Of a stretch of DNA of 64,000 bases, positions 1 through 8,408 are shown piece by piece. This DNA comes from Aciduricibacillus chroicocephali (GTDB lineage: Bacteria > Bacillota > Bacilli > Bacillales > Amphibacillaceae), in the NCBI RefSeq assembly GCF_030762805.1, contig NZ_CP129113.1, positions 1,812,001 to 1,876,000 of the forward strand. The letters are read 5' to 3'. Each line of letters begins with the position of its first letter. Within the stretch, counting starts at the first letter, position 1. Below the pieces are notes generated by a model that ran no database searches, was not told where the DNA came from, and saw only the letters and a program-made list of their open reading frames with translations. The position numbers and the translations under genes were made by a program.

Positions 1-816
1 TATGTACCCGAAACATTTATCGGGAAACTTGCTGGAATTGTTCTGATTCTTTCCGGTGGTGGTCTAATCACCTTTTATATTACGAGCGTTTCAGCCGCTG
101 CTGTGAGACATGGGAATCAGCTCACAGAGGGTAAAATTGCTTTTAAAGGACAACAACACTATATTTTTATCGGTTGGAACGAGCAGACGAGAGAAATTTT
201 TCAAAAGATCAAAAAGAAAGAGCCGGATAAAGCTGTTGTAGTTATTGACAGAACGATGCATCGTTTCCCACTTGAAAGATATCCAATCCACTTTATCAGG
301 GGAGATGCGAGTTTGGACAGAACGCTGGAACTCGCTTCTATACATACGGCCTCTTCTGTAATCATAACAGCAGATCCGGGGATGCCCCCAAGACAGGCGG
401 ATAATCATACGATCCTTGTTTCAATTGCCGTTCGTGGGAATAATGACCGAATCAGCATCATAGCAGAACTGTTGACTGACCAGCAGCTTGAGAATGCCAA
501 ACGGGCAGGTGTTACCGCTCTTGTCAGAACCGACCGTGTAATCAGCTCTCTGCTTTTTCATGAGCTATATAGCTGCAGGCAATCCACACCGTTCCGTAAT
601 ACAATGCACCTTCTTGATAGCCAGCAGTTTCATCATGAGGCCATAGAAAGAAAATATATTGGCAAATCATATGCACAATTGCTTCCTATTTGGAAAGATA
701 AAGACTTACTGCTTCTTGGCTATATAAGAGAAAGTTCGTATCATATGAACCCGCCAGCTCAAATTAAATTTAAAGAAAGTGACATATTAATTTCTTTGAT
801 ACCTTTAAAGAATTAG
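1..816 (+). CDS. Potassium channel family protein, RCK domain (5' partial)
   Basis: The gene runs in from the left edge; 271 residues are visible. They begin with one hydrophobic helix (about residues 7-29), presumably the last pore helix, followed by a cytoplasmic TrkA-N/RCK regulatory region starting near HYIFIGWNEQ (residue 48) and a second RCK-like portion to the end. This is the layout of B. subtilis YugO, a K+ channel of the two-helix plus RCK type, and the next gene is YugN-like as in B. subtilis. The selectivity filter lies outside the window, so channel identity rests on the RCK half and synteny. The stop overlaps the 3' end of the convergent yugN gene by 12 bp. An internal GTG at 103 exists but the open frame continues upstream with a credible membrane helix. 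Confidence 0.85.
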   Translation, partial: YVPETFIGKLAGIVLILSGGGLITFYITSVSAAAVRHGNQLTEGKIAFKGQQHYIFIGWNEQTREIFQKIKKKEPDKAVVVIDRTMHRFPLERYPIHFIRGDASLDRTLELASIHTASSVIITADPGMPPRQADNHTILVSIAVRGNNDRISIIAELLTDQQLENAKRAGVTALVRTDRVISSLLFHELYSCRQSTPFRNTMHLLDSQQFHHEAIERKYIGKSYAQLLPIWKDKDLLLLGYIRESSYHMNPPAQIKFKESDILISLIPLKN

Positions 817-1209
817 TCTCTCCACTTCTCTCAAATGCTGCTTCCCCATCTCTTCATATGCAGATGGAATGTCAGCATCTGGATCGACCGGTGTTTGGAA
901 TTGATTGAAAGCTCCCTGCACTGCACCACTTGCAATGTCATTGTCAAGTCCAGCTTCGTATTTATGACCTAGCATGAATGGCTTTCCTATTCTGACATGA
1001 ACTCCTGGTGTATCCAGTTCTCCTCTTACAGCGTAGAAAGGAATTCTGAGGAAATAATAGGCACCTCCAGCATCTGCGATTTTCAAATCAAACGTTCCCT
1101 GGTCATAATCCCAATTGGAACTGATTACGAAACCAGCAGGCTTTAACTTCGTTTCCAACTCATGCAGCGAAGCAAAATGATGTTCAATAGTTGAATCAAT
1201 CGACAGCAT
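805..1209 (-). CDS. yugN: YugN-like family protein
   Basis: A 134-aa soluble protein without signal peptide or membrane segment, matching B. subtilis YugN in size, character and position beside the K+ channel gene. Its function is unknown. I chose the ATG at 1209 (MLSIDS) because AAAGGA lies about 8 nt upstream; the ATG six bases further up overlaps that ribosome-binding site. The sequence alternates hydrophobic beta-like stretches (for example AYYFLRIPFYAVRG) and resembles a small alpha/beta fold. It converges on the channel gene with overlapping stop regions, so the two messages may be complementary at their 3' ends. Confidence 0.8.
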   Translation of the reverse strand: MLSIDSTIEHHFASLHELETKLKPAGFVISSNWDYDQGTFDLKIADAGGAYYFLRIPFYAVRGELDTPGVHVRIGKPFMLGHKYEAGLDNDIASGAVQGAFNQFQTPVDPDADIPSAYEEMGKQHLREVERLIL

Positions 1210-1322
1210 ATGCAACATCCTTTCTCGAAATATGTACATATATGCTTTGCCGAAATTCGTTTTTTATGCTAATATATTTTACTGTGCATAAGATTCGAAT
1301 ACAGGTATAGGAGTTGTTCAGC

Positions 1323-1715
1323 ATGGCAGAGAAGTTTGAAGCTGGTCAAGTATTGGAAGGTAAAGTAACAGGCATTCAGCCTTATGGTGCTTTTGTAGCA
1401 CTTGATGATGAAGTTCAAGGTCTTGTTCATATCTCAGAAGTAACACATGGTTTCGTTCAAGACATCAATGAGCATCTTAAAGTTGGCGATACTGTCAAAG
1501 TTAAAGTTCTTAACGTTGACGAAGAAAAAGGAAAAGTTTCCCTTTCTATCCGTGCAACTGAAGAAGCTCCAAAAAAACAGCCTCGCAAACAGCAGGCTCC
1601 AAGACAGCAAGCTCAGAGCAGCAGCAATGACAACGCTGGTTTCAACACATTGAAAGATAAACTTCAAGGTTGGATTGAACAGTCCAAAGAACGTGAAAAT
1701 ACTTTCAAGAAGTAA
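1323..1715 (+). CDS. yugI: S1 RNA-binding general stress protein 13 (YugI)
   Basis: A 130-aa protein with one S1 domain (about residues 6-75; GAFVAL and GLVHISE are typical S1 strands) and a Gln/Lys/Arg-rich tail. Length and architecture match B. subtilis YugI (GSP13), a ribosome-associated RNA-binding protein. The ATG at 1323 has GGAG 10 nt upstream; an in-frame TTG three codons earlier is less likely. The gene is monocistronic, ends in a strong hairpin terminator, and is divergent from yugN. Its target RNA cannot be told from sequence. Confidence 0.92.
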   Translation: MAEKFEAGQVLEGKVTGIQPYGAFVALDDEVQGLVHISEVTHGFVQDINEHLKVGDTVKVKVLNVDEEKGKVSLSIRATEEAPKKQPRKQQAPRQQAQSSSNDNAGFNTLKDKLQGWIEQSKERENTFKK

Positions 1716-1720
1716 TATTT

Positions 1721-1755
1721 AAAAACGGGCATGCCTATGTGGCAAGCCCGTTTTT
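1721..1755. terminator. Bidirectional terminator yugI / yuzA
   Basis: AAAAACGGGC pairs with GCCCGTTTTT across a short loop. A-tract and T-tract on the two sides let it serve both convergent genes. Confidence 0.85.
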
Positions 1756-1765
1756 ACTTTGTTTT

Positions 1766-2002
1766 TTAAGTGCGTGCTTCTTCTCGTCCATCCTCATATA
1801 CTTCATTTGTACGGAAGAATAGAGAAATGAGAACAAGTCCACTAATTCCTACCAGGGCATAAATGACACGTGCGAACGCGCCTGCCTGTGACCCTCCGCC
1901 AAAGATGGCTGCAACAAGATCATATTGGAAGAAGCCTACAAGTCCCCAGTTGATCGCTCCGATAATTGCAAGCAAAAGCGCAATACGTTGAATCCAGCTC
2001 AT
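1766..2002 (-). CDS. yuzA: DUF378 small membrane protein (YuzA)
   Basis: A 78-aa membrane protein with two predicted helices (about residues 4-26 and 45-63) and a charged C-terminal tail. The INWGLVGFF motif in the first helix is characteristic of DUF378. B. subtilis YuzA sits in the same neighbourhood. Function is unknown. The start has GGAAAGGAGG just upstream on the minus strand. It converges on yugI and shares its terminator. Confidence 0.88.
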   Translation of the reverse strand: MSWIQRIALLLAIIGAINWGLVGFFQYDLVAAIFGGGSQAGAFARVIYALVGISGLVLISLFFRTNEVYEDGREEART

Positions 2003-2089
2003 TGGTCATGCCTCCTTTCCGGTTCGAAATTATCTTTTCCGGAAAAAAGTACAATATTCTTTAGAAAATGTGTTTAATAAATCTTTTCC

Positions 2090-2169
2090 GGGGAATACTC
2101 ATTAGCGTAAGACTTTCTCGTATTCCCCCTGTATGCAAAGCACTCTACCCGGTGCTTTGCTATTTTTTT
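2090..2169 (+). ncRNA. Two-hairpin leader or small RNA upstream of patB
   Basis: Two consecutive hairpins are followed by a T-tract. GGGGAATAC (2090-2098) pairs with GTATTCCCC (2120-2128), then GCAAAGCAC (2135-2143) pairs with GTGCTTTGC (2152-2160), followed by a run of T to 2169. The second looks like an intrinsic terminator on the plus strand, but no plus-strand gene lies upstream in the 2003-2089 gap. It is therefore either a leader attenuator for patB or a short independent RNA. It matches no riboswitch class I can recall. A TATAAT at 2211-2216 beyond the terminator could give patB its own promoter. Confidence 0.4.
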
Positions 2170-2249
2170 GTCTTTAAACCGTTTTTCATTTGTTCTTTTT
2201 TCTCTCCTGCTATAATTAAAAAGGAAACGAAAACTCAGGAGGCTTTAAA

Positions 2250-3428
2250 ATGAACATATTCCAGGATATTCGTAATAGAAAAAATACAAAGTCCGCTAAG
2301 TGGGATGGACTTCAAGAAGTGTTCGGTACAGATGATCTCATCCCGCTCTGGGTTGCTGATATGGACTTCCCTGCTCCAGATGCAGTTGTGACAGCGTTAA
2401 AAGAACGTGCAGAGCATGGCATTTTTGGTTATACGCTCGTTGATGAAGAAGTGAAGCAAACGATTACGAAGTGGCTTAAAAGACGTCATAAATGGCTTGT
2501 ACCAGAGCAATGGCTCTCTTTTAGCCCTGGAGTTGTCACAAGTATTGATATGGCAATCCAGGCACTGACAAGTCCTGGTGACGAAATAATCATTCAGACA
2601 CCTGTCTATACACCATTCTTTAATTCAATTCGTAATCATGGACGACAGATTGTCGAGAATCCTCTCGTCTTAAAAGATGGTCGATATGAGATTGACTTCG
2701 AAAACCTGGATGAAAAATTAAAAAATGCAAAAGCATTATTGTTCTGTTCACCCCATAACCCTGTTGGTCGAGTTTGGACACAAGAGGAGCTGGAAAAGGT
2801 TGCATCACTTTGCCAGAAGCATAGTGTGACTCTATTAACCGATGAAATTCACTGCGATTTGATCTATGAAGGCAGCAGACATATCCCAATTGCATCTCTT
2901 CCAGGTGGTATTTCCAAACGAACTGTCACTTTCATGTCTCCATCCAAAACATTCAATCTCGCAGGATTGCAGGCTTCATTCATTGTTACAGAGAATGCCG
3001 CAATGAAGCGAAAAATCGACAATCAAATTCTTATTCAGGGACATAAGAACTTGAATACAATGGGCATTACTGCCATGCAGGCTGCATTTGAACATGGTGA
3101 AGAATGGCTTCATGAGTTGATGAACACAATCACAGCAAACCGTGACTATGCAATTAATGAACTAGAATCAAACCTGCCAGGTATTCATGTCATACGCCCA
3201 GAAGGCACATACCTCCTATGGGTTGACTGTACAACTCTTGGCCTCGAAAGTATGGATTTAAAGAAATTCATGATAGAAAAAGCGAGGGTTGGACTTAATG
3301 CAGGGACTTCATATGGTAGTGGCGGTGAACCATTCATGCGCATTAATCTAGCATGCCAGAGATCCACGCTCCAGGAAGGAATTGAGCGAATTATAAACGC
3401 GGTTAAAGAATCGGATTTACTCTCGTAA
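2250..3428 (+). CDS. patB: PatB/MalY-type C-S lyase (PLP-dependent)
   Basis: A 392-aa fold-type I PLP enzyme of the MalY/PatB subfamily, which cleaves the C-S bond of cystathionine and cysteine conjugates. Visible features are SPHNPVGR (residues 167-174), TDEIHCD (197-203) and the Schiff-base lysine in SPSKTFNLAG (Lys233). The substrate arginine region lies near the C-terminal FMRINLAC. The start has AGGAGG 7 nt upstream. It is a single-gene unit closed by a terminator at 3433-3479. Class II aminotransferase activity is an alternative, but the subfamily assignment is strong. Confidence 0.9.
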   Translation: MNIFQDIRNRKNTKSAKWDGLQEVFGTDDLIPLWVADMDFPAPDAVVTALKERAEHGIFGYTLVDEEVKQTITKWLKRRHKWLVPEQWLSFSPGVVTSIDMAIQALTSPGDEIIIQTPVYTPFFNSIRNHGRQIVENPLVLKDGRYEIDFENLDEKLKNAKALLFCSPHNPVGRVWTQEELEKVASLCQKHSVTLLTDEIHCDLIYEGSRHIPIASLPGGISKRTVTFMSPSKTFNLAGLQASFIVTENAAMKRKIDNQILIQGHKNLNTMGITAMQAAFEHGEEWLHELMNTITANRDYAINELESNLPGIHVIRPEGTYLLWVDCTTLGLESMDLKKFMIEKARVGLNAGTSYGSGGEPFMRINLACQRSTLQEGIERIINAVKESDLLS

Positions 3429-3432
3429 AAGC

Positions 3433-3479
3433 AAAAAAATACGCAAGGACCTGCTAATAAGGTTCTCTGCGTATTTTTT
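3433..3479. terminator. Terminator between patB and a convergent small gene
   Basis: AAAAAAATACGCA and TGCGTATTTTTT form a long stem with an inner GACCT/AGGTT pairing. It overlaps the last codons of the minus-strand small gene and can act in both directions. Confidence 0.8.
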
Positions 3480-3705
3480 CTTTATAAGGGTCACTGGCTT
3501 CCAACTGCTTTTTCTGCTCGGATGAAAATTTCTCTTCAGAAAAATCTTGTGACATATATCTGGCTTCAAAAAGCTTTTCTTCTTTTTTGGATTTTTTATA
3601 GAAATACATCATTGCTGCAATCGCACCAATCATAAAAATGACGAGCATGATAAAAGCAGGGATGTATTCAGTTTTATCTTCTGGGAAATAAAGAAACTCC
3701 ATCAT
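3454..3705 (-). CDS. Hypothetical small membrane protein
   Basis: An 83-aa protein with one membrane helix (about residues 15-36, PAFIMLVIFMIGAIAAMMYFY) followed by a strongly charged Lys/Glu-rich cytoplasmic tail. I do not recognise a family. AAGGGA lies about 8 nt upstream of two adjacent ATG codons (3705 and 3702). It lies between patB and khtU and has its own short upstream gap, so it is probably transcribed alone. Topology suggests N-terminus outside, tail inside. No catalytic motif is visible. Confidence 0.65.
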   Translation of the reverse strand: MMEFLYFPEDKTEYIPAFIMLVIFMIGAIAAMMYFYKKSKKEEKLFEARYMSQDFSEEKFSSEQKKQLEASDPYKEKIRREPY

Positions 3706-3836
3706 GAGGCTGATCCCTTCTTTCTAAATATGATTATAGCAAATTCCCCAGAATACGGAACCTCCCCGGCCAATCGTTCGCTATTCTGTAAAATTTACTC
3801 CATATCCGGCATTTCACCTCATGTAGATTCTCGTTG

Positions 3837-5012
3837 TCAATATGGCATTTGTGTACTTTTGGCTTTTTTCACCGGCTGACCGTAAATAAGTCTTGTAATT
3901 TTTGGTGCGAAGTTAAAGAGAAGCATTCCAAGCGCAGCTGCTGCTACAATATAAATCCCGCTGAACACTTTAATCGAAGAGACAGCGAAAGCTGCTATAA
4001 CGACCGAGAATTCTCCCCTTGAACATATGGAAAGTCCCGCTCTTAATGCGACTCTCTTCGGTAATCCGTACCAGCGGCCACCGATTGCACCTGTAAATAT
4101 TTTGGCGAGCATCGACCATGCGAGAAGCGTAATGAGCAGCCAAACCATTGGCACACCCTCACCAATCTTGATGGTCGTTCCAAAATGTATGAAAAAGACC
4201 GGTAGAAGCAGGTCCCGAATTGGACTGACTGAATTCTGAATGCTCTCCGATTTGCCCGCCTCTGCAAGCATAACACCTGCAAGGAATGCGCCAAGAACTT
4301 CTGAAAGCCCCATGTAAATGGCAAATCCTGCAAACACAACTGCAAGTCCTACAAGCAATGCATATTTGAAATCTTCGTCTTCGACCTTCTCAAGGAACTT
4401 TTCAAAACTTCTGAACACTGTTTTTCCAAGTATGATGGCAATGGCAGCAAGAAGGACAATTTTGCCGACAAGGAATATGAATTCCTTGCCGCCGAAACTG
4501 CTCCCGCTATTTAAAGCCATAAGAATTGCAGCAACCATCGGTGCAACCAAATCTTCAAAAATGAGTACACCTAAAACGAACTCTGTCTCTGCATTCGCCA
4601 TTCGTTCTTTATCAACGAGCAACTTAACAGTAATTGAAGAACTTGTTGCATATGCAATCCCGCCAATCAGGAAGGAAGTAGCCCAGTCCAAACCGAACCA
4701 ATGGGCTACAAGCATACTAATACCAAGACTGAGTGCAATATCCAGAAGACCGCTTGACCATACCCTTTTGGCAATGCCAGCGAGGCGCTTGATGCTAAAT
4801 TCAAGCCCCAGCATGAAGAAGAGTAAGACGATGGCAATTTCCCCTGTAAATTCAAGTATATGATTACCTGAGACGAGCTTGCCCATCCCGATCCCGAGTA
4901 GTATGAAAAGAATTACATTTGGAAAGTTTGTCTTGAGCGCAATGAAACCTAGAACGAAGATTCCTAATAATATAAGTCCCGCACTCAGCAGTTCAGGGAA
5001 ATCATGCAGCAA
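3837..5012 (-). CDS. khtU: K+/H+ antiporter membrane subunit KhtU
   Basis: A 391-aa CPA2-family monovalent cation:proton antiporter with about 12 hydrophobic segments and no C-terminal RCK domain. Together with the adjacent KhtT it matches the B. subtilis KhtTU (YhaTU) K+/H+ efflux system, which protects against alkaline stress and methylglyoxal. Motifs include GIAYATSSSITVKLL (the family's conserved Na/H exchanger helix) and RAGLSICSRGEFS. The likely start is TTG at 5012, six bases downstream of the khtT stop. The N-terminal hydrophobic segment begins at residue 9. Confidence 0.88.
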   Translation of the reverse strand: MLHDFPELLSAGLILLGIFVLGFIALKTNFPNVILFILLGIGMGKLVSGNHILEFTGEIAIVLLFFMLGLEFSIKRLAGIAKRVWSSGLLDIALSLGISMLVAHWFGLDWATSFLIGGIAYATSSSITVKLLVDKERMANAETEFVLGVLIFEDLVAPMVAAILMALNSGSSFGGKEFIFLVGKIVLLAAIAIILGKTVFRSFEKFLEKVEDEDFKYALLVGLAVVFAGFAIYMGLSEVLGAFLAGVMLAEAGKSESIQNSVSPIRDLLLPVFFIHFGTTIKIGEGVPMVWLLITLLAWSMLAKIFTGAIGGRWYGLPKRVALRAGLSICSRGEFSVVIAAFAVSSIKVFSGIYIVAAAALGMLLFNFAPKITRLIYGQPVKKAKSTQMPY

Positions 5013-5018
5013 AACGCA

Positions 5019-5507
5019 TCAACTCCCACTTTCGCAAAGTTGTGACAGCATCGCTATCTGTTCATCTTTGCCAATTGCCATCAGCACATCTCCAGGCTTC
5101 AATTCCGTATCTGGTTCAGGTGCTGCGATTACATCTTCTCCATCAACAATGCCGATAATCATTGCGCCAGTTTCATTGCGAATGTCTGAGCTTTCGATTG
5201 TCTTGTAAGCTAGAGGAGACCCTTCTTTCACCTTAATATAGTCTACGATGAGCTGCTTTTTAAACATACGGACCTTCTCAATGTCAGCAGGCTGATAGGT
5301 CGACCCAAGAAGCTGTGCAGCGACTTCACGCGTTTCATTCGGACTCAGTTCAAAAGCATAATCCGCTTCATCACTATCCGCATCGTCAAAGAAATAAAGC
5401 TCCCGCTTGCCAGTATGATGCACAATGATGACAAGCATCTGATCTTCTTTTGTTTTCATAGATATCTTTTGCCCGATGCCGGGCAGCTGTGAAATCGATA
5501 CATTCAC
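5019..5507 (-). CDS. khtT: K+/H+ antiporter regulatory subunit KhtT (RCK-C)
   Basis: A 162-aa soluble protein whose C-terminal half (about residues 75-160) is a TrkA-C/RCK-C domain; in B. subtilis KhtT this domain is known to bind nucleotides including c-di-AMP and gate KhtU. The visible domain strand pattern is GAMIIGIVDGEDVIAAPEPDTELKPGD. The start is GTG at 5507 with GAGGTG 7 nt upstream. B. subtilis has a third gene, khtS, upstream; none is present here. A palindrome in the promoter region (5534-5551) may be the operator of this two-gene operon. Confidence 0.88.
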   Translation of the reverse strand: MNVSISQLPGIGQKISMKTKEDQMLVIIVHHTGKRELYFFDDADSDEADYAFELSPNETREVAAQLLGSTYQPADIEKVRMFKKQLIVDYIKVKEGSPLAYKTIESSDIRNETGAMIIGIVDGEDVIAAPEPDTELKPGDVLMAIGKDEQIAMLSQLCESGS

Positions 5508-5533
5508 TTAAACGCACCTCTTTAAATGGTTAA

Positions 5534-5551
5534 TCAACTTGTCTAAACAAG
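5534..5551 (-). promoter_or_regulatory. Palindromic operator candidate upstream of khtTU
   Basis: AACTTGT-CTAA-ACAAGTT is a perfect 7-bp inverted repeat about 27 bp upstream of the khtT start. A TATAAT on the minus strand lies a few tens of bases further upstream, which places the palindrome in the early transcribed region. The shape suits a GntR-like dimeric repressor, but the regulator is unknown. Confidence 0.4.
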
Positions 5552-5695
5552 TTTGGATTCTTTTTTATTACTACATTATAACCGGATGGGTGTAATATTG
5601 GCATTGTGAAATACCCAACAATGATGCAAGTTGTACAAATTGCCTTACCGATCCCACTATGTTACGTTATATGAAAAACTTGCGAGGTGCAAACG

Positions 5696-6406
5696 ATGAG
5701 TATTCATATCGGAGCGAAAGATGGACAGATCGCCGATAAAATTCTATTGCCCGGAGATCCACTACGAGCAAAGCATATTGCCGAGAACTTTTTAGAAGGT
5801 GCTGAGCTTTATAATGAAGTTCGCGGTATGTATGGATATACAGGTACATATAAAGGAGAACGTATCTCGGTTCAGGGAACAGGGATGGGAATTCCCTCCA
5901 TTTCAATCTATGCAAATGAACTTATGCAAAGTTATGGTGTTCAGAAGCTGATTCGAGTTGGAACTTGTGGTGCAATCCAGGAAGATGTTAAAGTCCGTGA
6001 TATTATTCTTGCCCAAGGTGCAACGACAGATTCTCAAGTGAACAGAATGATTTTCGGAGGTATTGACTACGCTCCGCTTGCTGATTTTCAACTGCTGAAA
6101 AATGCTTATGAAGCGGCAGAGCGTCACGAGCTCCCTGTGCGTGTTGGAAATGTATTTACGAGTGATGCCTTCTACCGGGAGAACGCCCAACATGTTCATG
6201 AATTGCTTGCACGCTATAAGGTTCTTGCCATTGAAATGGAGACAACAGCCCTTTATACACTAGCTCAGAAGTTTGGCAGACAGGCACTTTCGATTCTCAC
6301 AGTTTCAGATCATATCGTAACTGGTGAGGAAACAACAGCAGAAGAGAGACAGACAACCTTTAGTGAAATGATTGAAATTGCTCTTGAAACAGCGATTAGT
6401 GAATAA
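5696..6406 (+). CDS. deoD: Purine-nucleoside phosphorylase DeoD
   Basis: A 236-aa hexameric-type purine-nucleoside phosphorylase that splits (deoxy)nucleosides with phosphate in nucleoside salvage. Motifs are GDPLRAK near the N-terminus, RVGTCGA (phosphate-binding loop) and EMETTALY (nucleoside-binding Met/Glu). The Asp of VSDH (general acid) is present. I chose ATG 5696 because GCGAGGTG is correctly spaced; the GTG at 5687 lies inside that ribosome-binding site. Monocistronic, ending in a strong terminator. Confidence 0.95.
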   Translation: MSIHIGAKDGQIADKILLPGDPLRAKHIAENFLEGAELYNEVRGMYGYTGTYKGERISVQGTGMGIPSISIYANELMQSYGVQKLIRVGTCGAIQEDVKVRDIILAQGATTDSQVNRMIFGGIDYAPLADFQLLKNAYEAAERHELPVRVGNVFTSDAFYRENAQHVHELLARYKVLAIEMETTALYTLAQKFGRQALSILTVSDHIVTGEETTAEERQTTFSEMIEIALETAISE

Positions 6407-6412
6407 CAAGCA

Positions 6413-6445
6413 GAAGCACCGTCCACAATAAATGGACGGTGCTTC
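6413..6445. terminator. Bidirectional terminator deoD / yuiB
   Basis: GAAGCACCGTCCA pairs perfectly with TGGACGGTGCTTC across a 7-nt loop between two convergent genes. Confidence 0.85.
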
Positions 6446-6467
6446 CTTTATAATATATTCTTTCAGA

Positions 6468-6779
6468 TCAGAACATCTGGTAGCCGCTCTTACGCAGCAA
6501 GCGGATTACGAACCCTGAGACAACTACTCCGACAAACCCTGACAATAAAATGGCGACATCAACCGGAGCGATACTGAATAGATTATCAAATGCTTGCTTA
6601 AACGCTTTTCCAGGCTGTTTGAAGTATTGAACAGTCGACATTTTGTCCACGATTATAAGAACAATAATCGGATAAAACCATGCCATCAGCCAAGTTTTTC
6701 TAAGCAGCATGTTCAGAATAAAAGCAATGCCAAAAAATATGACGAAAAACAATACGATCGATACTACAAGTTGAATCAC
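6468..6779 (-). CDS. yuiB: YuiB-like membrane protein
   Basis: A 103-aa integral membrane protein with three hydrophobic segments (about residues 3-25, 32-48 and 73-94). Size, composition and position next to the NADH dehydrogenase and ferredoxin-NADP reductase genes match B. subtilis YuiB, whose function is unknown. The B. subtilis neighbour yuiA is not visible in the 110-bp gap upstream. Its start has GGGGGAAA shortly before it on the minus strand. Confidence 0.85.
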   Translation of the reverse strand: MIQLVVSIVLFFVIFFGIAFILNMLLRKTWLMAWFYPIIVLIIVDKMSTVQYFKQPGKAFKQAFDNLFSIAPVDVAILLSGFVGVVVSGFVIRLLRKSGYQMF

Positions 6780-6850
6780 AGTATTTCCCCCTGCCGCTCT
6801 GTTTCTCTTATGTAAATGAATGCCCTTTCATTTTAACCGATTCAAAAGAA

Positions 6851-6881
6851 AAAGCAAAGGCACCTAAGATGCCTCTGCTTT
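6851..6881 (-). terminator. Terminator of the NADH dehydrogenase gene
   Basis: AAAGCA-AGGCA pairs with TGCCT-TGCTTT; on the minus strand it is followed by TTTTTCTTTT. Confidence 0.75.
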
Positions 6882-6891
6882 CAAATGATTA

Positions 6892-8112
6892 TTATCCAAA
6901 AATATTAAATTTGCCTTTTTTGATCAGCAGTCCAATACCACCAAGCTTCAAAAGGTATCGGTTGTCGATGATCTTCTTCATAACAGTCGCCTTCCAGCCG
7001 AACAACTTGCGGCCATCAAGAACGATTCCTGTACCATCCTTATGTCCAAGAGAAGCAACTGTACCAAGAATATTCGGCTTGAATGCTTCCAACTCGCCGC
7101 CTTTTACAAGTGCGATGATGTTATGCGCAATCGTACCTGATTCTTGGATTGCAATTTGCGCAGTCGGAGGATAAGGGAATCCTGCCTTATGGTCCATTAC
7201 AAGAGCACAGTCACCGATTACGAAGATATCATCATGTCCAGGAGCACGCATTTCCGGTGTTACATCAACTTTGCCGCGATTCGTGCCAAGACCGCTTTCC
7301 TCCACGATGACATTGGCACGTACACCTGCTGCCCATACAGCATTCATCGTTGGAATTTCTTTTGTTTCACCATCTTTTTCATAGATAACCTTGTCCGCTT
7401 TAATCTCAATAAGATGTGCATTGTTAATGAATTCGACACCACGAGACTCAAGTGAGCTCATTGCATACTCGACAAGCTGAGGGTCAAATCCTTTTAGGAC
7501 AGTTGGAGAACCGTCGATGTTGAACACGCGCACAAGAGCCGGATCGATATCATATTCCTTACACAATTCAGGAACTTTGTTCACAATTTCACCAAGGTAT
7601 TCAACACCAGTAAAACCGCCGCCTCCAACAACAATATTGAGACGAGCTGGATTCTTTTCTACTTCATTGTTATACATAGCGAAATTGTATTCAATATGTT
7701 CACGAAGAAGTCTGGAAGTATTGATTGTACTGATTGTAAAAGCATGCTCCTCAATACCAGGAATGCCGAAAGTGGCAGGCTGGAATCCAAGTGCTACGAC
7801 TAGAATGTCATATTCAATTCGTCCAGTGTTCTGAAGCTTTACAGATTTGCTTTCTGTATCAATTGCAAGAACAGTGTCCTGTAAGAATTTCACCTTATTA
7901 AAATTGACAACATCTTTTATACGAATGCGAGCGCGATCCTGGTGGATTGTCCCTGCAGATACCTCATGCAACCAAGTTGCCTGGTAATGATAATCATGTT
8001 TGTTAACGAGTGTAATTTCCGCATCATTTGGGCTTAGCTTTTTCTGTAATTTGGTTGCCACCATCATGCCGCCATAGCCAGCACCAAGAATGACGATTTT
8101 CTTCTTGTTCAT
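6892..8112 (-). CDS. yumB: Type II NADH dehydrogenase (NDH-2, YumB-like)
   Basis: A 406-aa FAD flavoprotein that passes electrons from NADH to menaquinone without pumping protons. The N-terminal FAD loop is GAGYGG (residues 11-16), the NADH loop is VVGGGGFTG near residue 160, and the second FAD motif is IFVIGDCA near residue 300. The C-terminal amphipathic region (RYLLKLGGIGLLIKKGKFN) would anchor it to the membrane. Gene order yuiB-ndh-divergent FNR is the same as B. subtilis yuiB-yumB-yumC. Upstream there are Rex-like and cre-like sites, so redox and carbon control are plausible. Confidence 0.92.
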   Translation of the reverse strand: MNKKKIVILGAGYGGMMVATKLQKKLSPNDAEITLVNKHDYHYQATWLHEVSAGTIHQDRARIRIKDVVNFNKVKFLQDTVLAIDTESKSVKLQNTGRIEYDILVVALGFQPATFGIPGIEEHAFTISTINTSRLLREHIEYNFAMYNNEVEKNPARLNIVVGGGGFTGVEYLGEIVNKVPELCKEYDIDPALVRVFNIDGSPTVLKGFDPQLVEYAMSSLESRGVEFINNAHLIEIKADKVIYEKDGETKEIPTMNAVWAAGVRANVIVEESGLGTNRGKVDVTPEMRAPGHDDIFVIGDCALVMDHKAGFPYPPTAQIAIQESGTIAHNIIALVKGGELEAFKPNILGTVASLGHKDGTGIVLDGRKLFGWKATVMKKIIDNRYLLKLGGIGLLIKKGKFNIFG

Positions 8113-8158
8113 TCCATCACTTCCATCTAATTTATTATTAAATAATTCCGAAACGACT

Positions 8159-8176
8159 TTGTGATATTCTTCACTT
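8159..8176. promoter_or_regulatory. Rex-like operator upstream of the NADH dehydrogenase gene
   Basis: TTGTGATATTCTTCACTT matches 11 of 14 defined positions of the Rex box TTGTGAA-N4-TTCACAA. It lies about 50 bp upstream of the NDH-2 start, where a redox-sensing repressor would act. Prediction only. Confidence 0.5.
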
Positions 8177-8208
8177 ACTTCTACAAAAAAAATCTCTCTC
8201 TATTAGAA

Positions 8209-8226
8209 TGTGCAATCGGTTGCACA
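8209..8226. promoter_or_regulatory. cre-like 18-bp palindrome between yumB and yumC
   Basis: TGTGCAA-TCGG-TTGCACA is a perfect inverted repeat. Its core TGCAATCGGTTGCA fits the CcpA consensus TGNNANCGNTNNCA at all fixed positions. It lies in the 296-bp divergent region, which otherwise holds only promoters and the Rex-like site. Confidence 0.5.
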
Positions 8227-8408
8227 ATCGTTTATCCAGCATTAATAGTAGACCTTTTGCCCTCATATTTCAAGCCTTTCACCTACTTTCAAAAAAGTAA
8301 GAATGTTTACCCTAACTGTTGGGCAATGTAGTGCTGTTGCAACCTGCTCTTATGATAGAATAGGCACAGACTATATTAAGAAGCAAATGCTTATCAGGAG
8401 GGAAAGCA

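Noticed and set aside
4318-4863. Plus-strand frame of about 181 codons inside khtU
   Set aside because: Antisense shadow of a strongly conserved membrane protein; no independent signals.
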